Origin: Flavobacteriaceae bacterium
Lineage (GTDB): Bacteria > Bacteroidota > Bacteroidia > Flavobacteriales > Flavobacteriaceae
Reading direction: 5' to 3'
Assembly: GCA_030626795.1 (NCBI GenBank)
Contig: DAOUTI010000002.1
Coordinates: 1-40,087, forward strand
DNA: 40,087 bases
Shown: piece after piece, positions 28,701 through 37,504 of the stretch
Numbering within the stretch: position 1 is the stretch's first letter
Layout of the letters: the number at the start of each line of letters is the position of its first letter
Notes under the pieces: model-generated
The model's database searches: none
The model's input: only the letters and a program-made list of their open reading frames with translations
Told to the model about the DNA's origin: nothing
Made by a program: the position numbers and the translations under genes

Positions 28701-29453
28701 TCTACTTTGGTCATCCTCAAACATACCATAAACATCTAAAGGATCTTTAGTAGTTAGTTGATATATTAGTTTTACTTCAAAATCAATAATAAAGATGGAG
28801 CTGGAATTATCTGAAACCCATAACCTATTTTTACTATCAAAAATCAAGCTAAATACTCTTGTCGCATTTAACCCTTGTTCTGATCCATAAATTTCGATAT
28901 TTTCTGAATCATATCTGGCAATACCATTACTTGTACCAAACCAAAGCATACCATCTTTGTCTTTTGTGCTACAATAATTAATTCCGGGTAAACCAAAATT
29001 TGCATCTAATTGCATAACCCCTGGTGAAAATAAGGAGTTGATTACAGGGTTATTGGCTTTTACAATTTTTGGGTCTCCTAAAACAGAAATTTTAATTTTT
29101 AAATCTTTTTTGGGTAAATTTTCTAAGCTAAACGGTGTTGATGGTAAACTGTCCCAATTAAATGGTTTAGATGTTAATGGCTTTTTTAATTTATATGGCA
29201 AACCAATATCAAGAGGTTTGGATGGAAGTTTATTCCATGAAAATTTGGTTTTAGGTAAAGCCTTTAATTTTGAAGTAACCCATTGTAAAGTATCGGGCTT
29301 AGAAAACTCAAAACTTTTGGTTTGGGGTTGTGCATATTCATTTTCATGATAAGGAAAAGGAGGTGCTTCTTTTGTATTGTTGCAAGAGGTGATAAATAGG
29401 ATTAAAGAAAAAATAAATACTTTTAAAGTAAAAGCCTTAGTAATTTGATGCAT
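25758..29453 (-). CDS. Two-component sensor histidine kinase with N-terminal lipoprotein-like signal, Reg_prop beta-propeller and Y_Y_Y domain
   Basis: FITSCNN lipobox-like start. Many 'D..G.IW.G....G....' propeller repeats. Y_Y_Y-like [18 protein letters not shown]...[32 protein letters not shown]. HisKA [14 protein letters not shown]. HATPase [48 protein letters not shown]. No REC or AraC domain. Confidence 0.93.
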   Translation of the reverse strand: [1231 protein letters not shown]

Positions 29454-29679
29454 ATTTTAATGATTAGTTAGTAATAATAGCAAGATAAATTTTAAATTAT
29501 TTTAATATTAGCATTTTAGGATGAACAGCCCGAAATGTTATCCGAAGGGTATGATTTATTTATCGAAGGAGAAATAAAATTGTGGAATCAATTTATTCTT
29601 TGAAAATTAAACTTTAAAATTGGATGATAATAAGAGTAAAAACATTCTTATTTTTGTATTTAATAATTCAAATACATTT

Positions 29680-31374
29680 ATGTCCAATTTTCCTAAGAAA
29701 CAACTAGCCCAATTATTACTGCAGCAATTGGTAGCTCATAAAATTGAAAATGTTGTTATTTCTCCAGGATCTCGTAATGCGCCTTTAACCATTGGTTTTG
29801 TCCATCACCCAAAAATAAATGCTTTGCGTGTTGTTGATGAGCGTTGTGCTGCGTTTTTTGCTTTGGGTATGGCACAGCAAACTCAAAAACCAGTCGCAAT
29901 TTTATGTAGTTCTGGCTCGGCTTTGTTGAATTATTATCCCGCTATAGCGGAAGCTTATTACAGTAAAATTCCATTAGTCGTAATTTCAGCTGATAGACCT
30001 AAACATTTGATTGATGTTGGTGACGGTCAAACTATTAGGCAAGAAAATGTATTTGCTAATCATATTTTATATTCAGCTAATTTATTGGAAAACGAAAAAG
30101 ATTTTGATAAAAATAATGAAAACATAACTCAGGCTTTTTTAGAAGCAAATTCAAAAAAAGGGCCTGTACATATCAATGTTCCTTTTGATGAACCATTGTA
30201 TGAAACCGTTGATGCGTTGTATAAATTTAACTTTGAAATAGTAACTGTTCAAAGTAATAATATAGAAAACAGTTTGTTAAATGAAATTCCGTTAGATGTT
30301 GGTGCGTTACAAAAGTTCGCAAATATTTGGAATAAATCAACAAAAAAAATGGTGCTTATTGGTGAGAATTTCCCTGATGCTTTAATTCAAACACAGTTGG
30401 ATCATCTTATTAAAGATCCTTCGGTTTTGGTTTTAACCGAAACGACTTCGAATGTTTATCATGCCAATTTTATCAATACAATTGACCAATTAATTTTTCC
30501 GCTTGACGAAAATGCGTTTCAAGATTTAAAACCAGAGGTATTATTGACTTTTGGAGGCATGGTGGTTTCAAAAAGAATAAAGCAATTTTTAAGAAAATAC
30601 CAGCCGAAACAGCATTGGCATGTAGATAAATTAAATGCACCAGACACTTATCATTGTTTAAGCCATCATTTTAAAATATCGGCAGCCTTGTTTTTTAGTC
30701 AGTTTTTCTTTTTAACTAAAAACAAAGAGAGCACCTATCAAAAATATTGGTTAGATGTGAAAGCAGAAAGAAAAACAAAACATCAAGCGTATTTAAATGG
30801 TATTGATTTTTCGGATTTGAAAGCTTTTGATAGGGTGTTAAGCTCTTTATCAAATGATGTGCAATTGCAAGTAGCTAATAGTTCGATAATTAGATATACG
30901 CAACTTTTTGATATTAATAAAACCTTACAAGTATTTTGTAATAGAGGCACTAGTGGTATTGATGGAAGTACATCAACAGCAATAGGAGCTGCTTATGTAC
31001 AACAAAAACAGACCGTTTTTATAACGGGTGATATTAGTTTTTTTTATGATAGTAATGCCTTGTGGAATAACTATTTAAAAAATAATTTTAGAATTATTTT
31101 AATCAACAATTCAGGTGGAGGAATATTTAGATTTATCCCTGGGCCACAATCATCAAATGCTTTAGACTATTTTGAAACGCCTCACCAATTAAATGCATCG
31201 CATTTATGTAAAATGTACGACTTTGAGTATTTTACAGCAAATAATGAGAGCGATTTAGCAACGCAATTAGAAACGTTTTATAAAACTTCTAATAAACCTA
31301 AGTTGTTAGAAATTTTTACTTCTGCTAGTGAAAATGCAATGGTGTTAAAAAAATATTTTTTAAATTTGAAATAA
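29680..31374 (+). CDS. menD: 2-succinyl-5-enolpyruvyl-6-hydroxy-3-cyclohexene-1-carboxylate synthase
   Basis: ISPGSRNAPLTIGF, DERCAAFFALGMAQ, CSSGSALLNYYPAIAEAYYS, SADRP, NRGTSGIDGSTSTAIGAA, GDISFFYDSNALWN, LINNSGGGIFRFIPG. The internal ATG at 29680 (MSNFPKKQLAQ) is the likelier start; the open frame extends to 29620. Confidence 0.95.
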   Translation: MSNFPKKQLAQLLLQQLVAHKIENVVISPGSRNAPLTIGFVHHPKINALRVVDERCAAFFALGMAQQTQKPVAILCSSGSALLNYYPAIAEAYYSKIPLVVISADRPKHLIDVGDGQTIRQENVFANHILYSANLLENEKDFDKNNENITQAFLEANSKKGPVHINVPFDEPLYETVDALYKFNFEIVTVQSNNIENSLLNEIPLDVGALQKFANIWNKSTKKMVLIGENFPDALIQTQLDHLIKDPSVLVLTETTSNVYHANFINTIDQLIFPLDENAFQDLKPEVLLTFGGMVVSKRIKQFLRKYQPKQHWHVDKLNAPDTYHCLSHHFKISAALFFSQFFFLTKNKESTYQKYWLDVKAERKTKHQAYLNGIDFSDLKAFDRVLSSLSNDVQLQVANSSIIRYTQLFDINKTLQVFCNRGTSGIDGSTSTAIGAAYVQQKQTVFITGDISFFYDSNALWNNYLKNNFRIILINNSGGGIFRFIPGPQSSNALDYFETPHQLNASHLCKMYDFEYFTANNESDLATQLETFYKTSNKPKLLEIFTSASENAMVLKKYFLNLK

Positions 31375-31447
31375 CTTATTGATTTTGAAAGATATATTTC
31401 TTAAATTTGAGACAATAAATTATTTTAATCAAATAAATATTTAAATT

Positions 31448-31771
31448 ATGAGTAGAGAAAAACACGTTGCACTTAGTGCAAAACAATTGAAAGAAAAATG
31501 TGGCATCGATGCAGATATGGATTTGTTAAACAATATTGCTAAAGGTTTAGGGATTGCTCTTATGGGTGATGATTCTTCTTTAGTTTCTTGTGGTGACGCA
31601 TCTGAATTGGAAACAATTAAAAATGGGTTTATGAAAAAGAAATTAGGCTTGAGTGATAGTGATGATTTGGATGGTGCTCTTAACAAAGCTTGTGAAGATT
31701 TAGGTAAATCAAATCCGTTAAAAAGAAGAGCTGCATTTTATTATTTATTGACTAAACATTTTGGTAAATAA
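31448..31771 (+). CDS. DUF2853 family protein
   Basis: Small protein with ...SDDLDGALNKACEDLGKSNPLKRRAAFYYLLTKHFGK, recognised as DUF2853-like. Confidence 0.75.
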   Translation: MSREKHVALSAKQLKEKCGIDADMDLLNNIAKGLGIALMGDDSSLVSCGDASELETIKNGFMKKKLGLSDSDDLDGALNKACEDLGKSNPLKRRAAFYYLLTKHFGK

Positions 31772-31795
31772 TTAGGTGTTAAACATTTTACAAAT

Positions 31796-31828
31796 AAAAA
31801 AAAGCTCCAAATTTTGGAGCTTTTTTTT
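31796..31828. terminator. Rho-independent, probably bidirectional terminator
   Basis: Perfect palindrome AGCTCCAAAATTTTGGAGCT (31803-31822) flanked by an A run on the left and a T run on the right, between convergent genes. Confidence 0.85.
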
Positions 31829-31839
31829 ATGGAATTAAT

Positions 31840-32943
31840 TTACAATTTTAGTTGCTTCTTTATTTTTAACGAAACAGCATCTTTATGAATCATTACTGAA
31901 ATGGATTTTAATTGCATAAATGCTTCAGAAATATATACATAACCACCATTTGCCAAAGAGGTTCCCCAAGAGTTTTTTACCTTGTAGTATTTATTTCCTT
32001 TTTGATCTTTTAAAATACCTGTAATGTGCATCAAATGATCGTCAGTTGTATTGTAGTTTTCAAATTCCGCTTGACGGAAAGTAGATGTAATAGTCATTTC
32101 ATCAACAATTTCGGTCATTCCTTTTTTATTATCATCTTTGTTTTTAGGAATAAATGCCACACCATTTTTTGAAGAAAATGTAGGTTCAGAAACATCAATA
32201 TCCAATTCAATAGTATAACCATTTTTTAATGCGTTATCAATGATCTCCATATAAGTGTTTAGTGGTAAGTTATAAAAACTTCCGTAAGAAAAATTATCCG
32301 GAATATCTAAAATAAATTTTGAATATTTAGGTCTATGTGTAAAAGTAGTTAGTGTGATATAATCATTAGGATTTAACTTGGTCATTGCTAAAAAACTTTG
32401 CGGAGTGTAAGATTTTCCTTTGTATTCGAATTGATTAATATAGACTCCAATATTTTTGTCTAGAATTGTTTTAGTTGGTGTTTTCCAGTTAATTACAGTA
32501 GAATCTTCTTTGATGAATTTATCTAAAATAACTTTAAGTTCGGGTACTATTTTTGAATGATTATAGCTTACCGCTTGTCCGAATAAACCTGTAAAGGCTT
32601 CTTGAGGTACTAAGCCATTTTTATGGATCGCATTCATCACATCGTGAGCTAAGCCACCTTCGCTAAATTGTGCTTTGCCTTGGCGCATTACATAGTTCCA
32701 TGCCTTATCATCGTAGGTAGTTCTTACCGAATACATTTCTGAAATGTCAATTTTTTGACCAGATATTCTTTCAATTTCAGATTCAAGAAAAGAAGATGAG
32801 GAGAAACTCCAGCAAGTACCCGTATTCCCTTGACTTTTAACTGATGAAGCTTCCAAATCTACAACGGATGTAAATTCATATTTTTGCGCAGTTGCGTAAT
32901 TGTAGCTTATAATTGCTAATGCAAATAAGATAATTTTTTTCAA
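31840..32943 (-). CDS. Secreted C1 family (papain-like/bleomycin hydrolase-like) cysteine peptidase
   Basis: Signal peptide. QGNTGTCWSFSSSSFLESE (Cys), DDHLMHITGI (His), YYKVKNSWGTSLANGGYVYIS (Asn). Confidence 0.9.
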   Translation of the reverse strand: MKKIILFALAIISYNYATAQKYEFTSVVDLEASSVKSQGNTGTCWSFSSSSFLESEIERISGQKIDISEMYSVRTTYDDKAWNYVMRQGKAQFSEGGLAHDVMNAIHKNGLVPQEAFTGLFGQAVSYNHSKIVPELKVILDKFIKEDSTVINWKTPTKTILDKNIGVYINQFEYKGKSYTPQSFLAMTKLNPNDYITLTTFTHRPKYSKFILDIPDNFSYGSFYNLPLNTYMEIIDNALKNGYTIELDIDVSEPTFSSKNGVAFIPKNKDDNKKGMTEIVDEMTITSTFRQAEFENYNTTDDHLMHITGILKDQKGNKYYKVKNSWGTSLANGGYVYISEAFMQLKSISVMIHKDAVSLKIKKQLKL

Positions 32944-33094
32944 AATTCTGAAGGTTTTATTTTTTTATATAATTATAAAAGCAAAAATAGATTTTAATTT
33001 TTGTTTTTAAAAGTCCTTTAAATAATTAAAAAATAACATAAAACTTGCAAATATGATAGTAATACTATTATATTTGCAATTAATAATATTAAGC

Positions 33095-33766
33095 ATGAAA
33101 AATCTTCAAATTATTATTGATGTAAGTTCTAAAACTTTTTTAAAAGACCCAAATGCTTCTGAGCTTGGACGTTTGATCATTTCTAACAGTATTGAATTAA
33201 TTGATGAATTAGGTTTTGAAGCTTTTACATTTAAAAAGTTGGGTATTAAAATTGGTTCGCCAGAAAGCTCAATTTACAGATATTTTGAGAGCAAGCACAT
33301 GCTTTTGATTTATCTAACATATTGGTATTGGAGTTGGATAGAATATAAATTAGTTTTTGCTACATCCAATATAGAATCTCCTAAAGAAAAATTGGAAAAG
33401 GCAATAACGGTTTTAATTGAATCGGTAAAGAAAGGGGATTCCTTTTCTCATATAAATGAATTTCTTTTGGATAGAGTTGTCATGAATGAAGGAGTGAAGA
33501 CCTATCATATTAAAGATGTAGACAAAGAAAATAAAAAAGGATATTTTAAAATATATAAAAGAGTGGTTCAAAGAATTAGTGAAATGGTATTGGAAATAAA
33601 TCCAAATTTTGAATTTCCACATATGTTAATTTCTACTGTGATAGAGGGAGCTCAACAGCAAAAGTATTATGCAGAACATCTACCAGCACTTACTGATATG
33701 GAGCAAGGGGAAAATACTATTTTAAAATTTTATAGTCAATTGGTATTTAAAACTATTGCAAAATGA
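33095..33766 (+). CDS. TetR/AcrR family transcriptional regulator
   Basis: N-terminal HTH: GRLIISNSIELIDELGFEAFTFKKLGIKIGSPESSIYRYFESKHMLLIYLTYWYW. The internal ATG at 33095 is the likelier start; the ORF begins at 33053. Confidence 0.85.
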   Translation: MKNLQIIIDVSSKTFLKDPNASELGRLIISNSIELIDELGFEAFTFKKLGIKIGSPESSIYRYFESKHMLLIYLTYWYWSWIEYKLVFATSNIESPKEKLEKAITVLIESVKKGDSFSHINEFLLDRVVMNEGVKTYHIKDVDKENKKGYFKIYKRVVQRISEMVLEINPNFEFPHMLISTVIEGAQQQKYYAEHLPALTDMEQGENTILKFYSQLVFKTIAK

Positions 33767-33920
33767 GAGTAGATGAAATTTAAAAATAAATTATTACCTT
33801 GATTTTTTAGAAGGTAATCAAAAAATGTCTTTTATCAATTTTTTAATAAAAAAAATCCTTTAGGATTAATTAACATAGCTTTTAAGAAAACTTAATGGCT
33901 TAAAAAAAAATAATTATATA

Positions 33921-35753
33921 ATGAAAAATCTATTCAATTTTAAGCATTTTAAAGGTGATATGTTTGGCGGAATTACAGCCGGAATTGTTGCTTTACCTTT
34001 AGCATTAGCCTTTGGTGTAAGCTCTGGTCTAGGGCCAAGTGCAGGACTCTATGGAGCCATTTTCGTGAGTTTCTTTGCTGCATTATTTGGAGGAACAAAC
34101 ACGCAAATTTCAGGGCCAACCGCTCCAATGACTGCTATAAGTATGGTAGTAATTGCAGGTATACTTGCAACATTTGATGGAGATGTTTCAAAAGCTTTAC
34201 CTGTAATTTTAACTGTATTTTTATTAGCTGGTTTAATGCAAGTTGGACTTGGATTAATGGGGCTAGGAAAATACATTAAATACATACCTTATCCGGTGGT
34301 CTCAGGATTTATGACCGCTATTGGAGTCATAATTTTGTTAACTCAAATTTTACCTTCTGTAGGTTATTATCCAAAAGAAGATTCAGAATATGTAAATCAA
34401 TTTAAACCTCACGCCGAAGAAATCATTTTAGATAATATTTTAAAAGAAGAAGCAGGTGAGGGAATTTTAGTTTTAGAAGATTTTAAAGAAACTATAACAA
34501 GAGCAGAATTAATTACTGAAGAACAAATATTAAAAGAATCACAAACGCTTGCGGGCAAAGAAGCCTCAGGTGTATTGGGAGCATTAAAAGTTTTGCCAAG
34601 AGCTTTAACAAATATAAACTGGTTAGAATTATTACTAGCTTTAGGTACGGTAATCATTATTTACGGATTTAAACGAATTACCACCGCTATTCCAAGTGCT
34701 TTAGTTGCTCTATTAGTTATGTCTGGAATTGCTTTTGGCTTTGGGTTGGATTATAGACCTATTGAGGAAATCCCAAGTGGGTTGCCACTTCCCAATTTTA
34801 AGATATTTACCGGTTTTAGTTTGGGTAATATTACTCCATACATTTTTACTGCTCTAACATTAGCTTTATTAGGGGCAATAGATTCTTTACTAACTTCAGT
34901 TGTGGCAGATAATATGACCAAAACCAAACACAAGCCCAATAAAGAATTAATAGGTCAAGGAATTGGTAATAGTATTGGTGCCATTTTTGGAGGTTTGCCA
35001 GGAGCTGGTGCAACCATAAGAACAGTTGTAAATATTAATGCAGGTGGTAAAACAAGACTGTCAGGTATGATAGCAGGTGTGCTGCTTTTAATAATACTGT
35101 TAGCATTAGGGCCAGTTGCATCGCAAATTCCAGCAGCAGTTTTAGCAGGAATATTGATTACTGTTGGTATTGGTGTAATGGATTATAAAGGATTAAAAGC
35201 AATACCTAAAATGCCAAGGCCAGAAGTTATAATTATGTTGGTTGTTTTAGTACTGTCATCAGTTTGGAATCTTGTATATGCAGTGGGTATTGGTCTGGTT
35301 ATCGCTTCATTAATGTTTATGAAAAAAATTGGAGATTTGACCGCAGAGCGTTCAAGTATAGAATCATTTGACAGATCTAAAGCTTGGCCTGATGAAGTCG
35401 ATTTACCAACAAGCTTAATCGAAAATGTTTTTATCAAACACATTAGAGGCCCATTATTTTTTGGTTCTACAAGTTATTTTCAACAATTAGTTAAACAAAT
35501 TCCAGAAACTACATCAACAATAATTATAAGAATGGGAAGAATGCAGTATATAGATCAATCTGGTCTATATGCTATGGAAGATGTATTGGCTGACTTGGTA
35601 AACCAAGGTAAGAAGGTGTTGTTGGTAAAGATTATTGAACAACCTCGATATATGATGGAAAGTATTGATATTATTCCAGATTTAATACCAAAAGACCAAA
35701 TATTTGACAATTTTAAAGATTGTATTAATTGGATTAAAGAAAATGAAAAATAA
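33921..35753 (+). CDS. SulP family inorganic anion transporter with C-terminal STAS domain
   Basis: GDMFGGITAGIVALPLALAFGVSSGLGPSAGLYGAI, SGPTAPMTAI, GAIDSLLTSVVADNMT, GLPGAGATIRTVVNINAGGKTRLSG. STAS: MGRMQYIDQSGLYAMEDVL. Confidence 0.95.
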   Translation: MKNLFNFKHFKGDMFGGITAGIVALPLALAFGVSSGLGPSAGLYGAIFVSFFAALFGGTNTQISGPTAPMTAISMVVIAGILATFDGDVSKALPVILTVFLLAGLMQVGLGLMGLGKYIKYIPYPVVSGFMTAIGVIILLTQILPSVGYYPKEDSEYVNQFKPHAEEIILDNILKEEAGEGILVLEDFKETITRAELITEEQILKESQTLAGKEASGVLGALKVLPRALTNINWLELLLALGTVIIIYGFKRITTAIPSALVALLVMSGIAFGFGLDYRPIEEIPSGLPLPNFKIFTGFSLGNITPYIFTALTLALLGAIDSLLTSVVADNMTKTKHKPNKELIGQGIGNSIGAIFGGLPGAGATIRTVVNINAGGKTRLSGMIAGVLLLIILLALGPVASQIPAAVLAGILITVGIGVMDYKGLKAIPKMPRPEVIIMLVVLVLSSVWNLVYAVGIGLVIASLMFMKKIGDLTAERSSIESFDRSKAWPDEVDLPTSLIENVFIKHIRGPLFFGSTSYFQQLVKQIPETTSTIIIRMGRMQYIDQSGLYAMEDVLADLVNQGKKVLLVKIIEQPRYMMESIDIIPDLIPKDQIFDNFKDCINWIKENEK

Positions 35754-35770
35754 ATTTAAAACTTTATAAA

Positions 35771-36388
35771 ATGAAAACACAAACACAAATTACACAAGAC
35801 AAACTTACACCAAATGATGCATATAGAATTTTGGTTGAAGGGAATGATAGGTTTGTACAAAACTTAAAAGCACAAAGAAACTTACAAGAACAAGTAAAAG
35901 AAACAAGTAAAGGTCAATATCCGTTTGCAGTAATTCTAAGTTGTATAGATTCTAGAGTACCGACAGAATTAGTCTTTGACCAGGGAATTGGAGATGTATT
36001 TAGTACTAGGGTTGCAGGAAATGTAATAAATGAAGATGTTTTAGGGTCAATGGAGTACGCTTGTAAAGTTGCTGGCTCAAAACTTTTATTGGTATTGGGG
36101 CATACAAAATGCGGTGCAGTAACTGCTGCTTGTAAACATGTAGAGCTAGGAAATATAACTCTTTTACTAAATAAAATACAACCCGCTGTAAAAGCTATTG
36201 AAGCTAATGTTACTGAAATGGATGATGTAGCAATTGAAGAGGTTTCTATATTGAATGTTAAACTCTCTATGGAAAGGATTAGAGAAGAAAGTTCAATTTT
36301 ATCTGAATTAGAAGAAGCCGGAACAATTAAAATATTAGGTGGAATTTATAATGTAGCTACAGGTAAAGTCGATTTTTTTGAAGAATGA
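35771..36388 (+). CDS. Beta-class carbonic anhydrase
   Basis: ILSCIDSRVPTELVFDQGIGDVFSTRVAGNVIN, GSMEYACKVAGSKLLLVLGHTKCGAVTAAC. 17 bp after SulP. Confidence 0.95.
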   Translation: MKTQTQITQDKLTPNDAYRILVEGNDRFVQNLKAQRNLQEQVKETSKGQYPFAVILSCIDSRVPTELVFDQGIGDVFSTRVAGNVINEDVLGSMEYACKVAGSKLLLVLGHTKCGAVTAACKHVELGNITLLLNKIQPAVKAIEANVTEMDDVAIEEVSILNVKLSMERIREESSILSELEEAGTIKILGGIYNVATGKVDFFEE

Positions 36389-36621
36389 AAACTACAGTTA
36401 AAATAAAAGTAACAGCCAGTTAATTAGGGTTATACACAAATAGATAGGATAATGAAAACCCAATTAAATAAACAGGTTGAAAGTAAACAGTCAATAAGTA
36501 TTTTTTAAAAAAAATTAAACCTTATGTAAGTGATACAGTTTATATTTTAATTGGAATTATTTTAGCGGGTTTTGGTTTAAAAGGGTTTTTACTGCCCAAT
36601 TCATTTATTGATGGAGGTGTT

Positions 36622-37362
36622 ATGGGGATTTCCCTATTAATATCAGAAACAACAAATACATCATTATCTATTCTTATTGTAGTTATCAATTTACCATTTC
36701 TTATTCTTGGGTTTTCACAAATTGGAAAACAATTTGTTATTAAAAGTATTATTGCTATTATTGGTCTTGCACTAATTATTCACTTTATACCTTTTCCTTT
36801 AATTACTTCAGATAAATTATTGATTGCTGTTTTTGGAGGCTTTTTCTTAGGAATAGGAATGGCAATTAGAGGTGGTGCCGTAATAGATGGAACGGAAGTA
36901 CTGACAATTTATTTAAGTAAAAAAATAGGACTAACTATTGGAGATGTAATTTTACTATTCAACATTTTAATTTTCTTATTTGCATCTTATATTTTATCTG
37001 TTGAGATTGCCATTTATGCGATGTTAACCTATTTGGCAGCTTCAAAAACTATAGATTTTATTATTGAAGGTGTTGAAGAATATACAGGTGTAACGATCAT
37101 ATCAGATGATAGTGAAAAAATTAGATTAATGATTACTGAAAAATTAAAAAGGGGTGTAACAATTTATATAGGAAAAAGCGGATTTAGAAAAAAAGGAGAA
37201 AAATTATTGGAGTTTGATATAATTTATACTGTTATAACGAGGCTTGAAGTTGCAAGATTACAAACAGAAATTGATAAAATAGATCCAGACGCATTTATCA
37301 TAATGAATAGCATAAAGGATACAAAAGGAGGAATGATAAAGAAAAGATCATTAAAAAAATAA
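36622..37362 (+). CDS. YitT family membrane protein with C-terminal DUF2179; N-terminus probably lies upstream across a frameshift
   Basis: FGGFFLGIGMAIRGGAVIDGTEVLTIYLSKK and the C-terminal domain are YitT-like. In-frame upstream sequence encodes KIKPYVSDTVYILIGIILAGFGLKGFLLPNSFIDGGVMG, which is conserved-looking but has no ATG in frame. Confidence 0.85.
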   Translation: MGISLLISETTNTSLSILIVVINLPFLILGFSQIGKQFVIKSIIAIIGLALIIHFIPFPLITSDKLLIAVFGGFFLGIGMAIRGGAVIDGTEVLTIYLSKKIGLTIGDVILLFNILIFLFASYILSVEIAIYAMLTYLAASKTIDFIIEGVEEYTGVTIISDDSEKIRLMITEKLKRGVTIYIGKSGFRKKGEKLLEFDIIYTVITRLEVARLQTEIDKIDPDAFIIMNSIKDTKGGMIKKRSLKK

Positions 37363-37504
37363 TTAATTTAATCCAGTTCGTAAGTATGTTGGGTAAACAA
37401 AAAAACAAACAATGCTTAAAATTATTTTAGAAAAATTTCCAAAAAATAAGAATAATAGCTAGTTTAATTTTAGTGTCAAAATAAAAATAATATTGTGGAT
37501 TAAA

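Noticed and set aside
33854-33867. Palindrome AATCCTTTAGGATT between TetR and SulP as a TetR operator or terminator
   Set aside because: Short, AT-rich and unsupported by a second copy. Cannot be distinguished from chance in this base composition.
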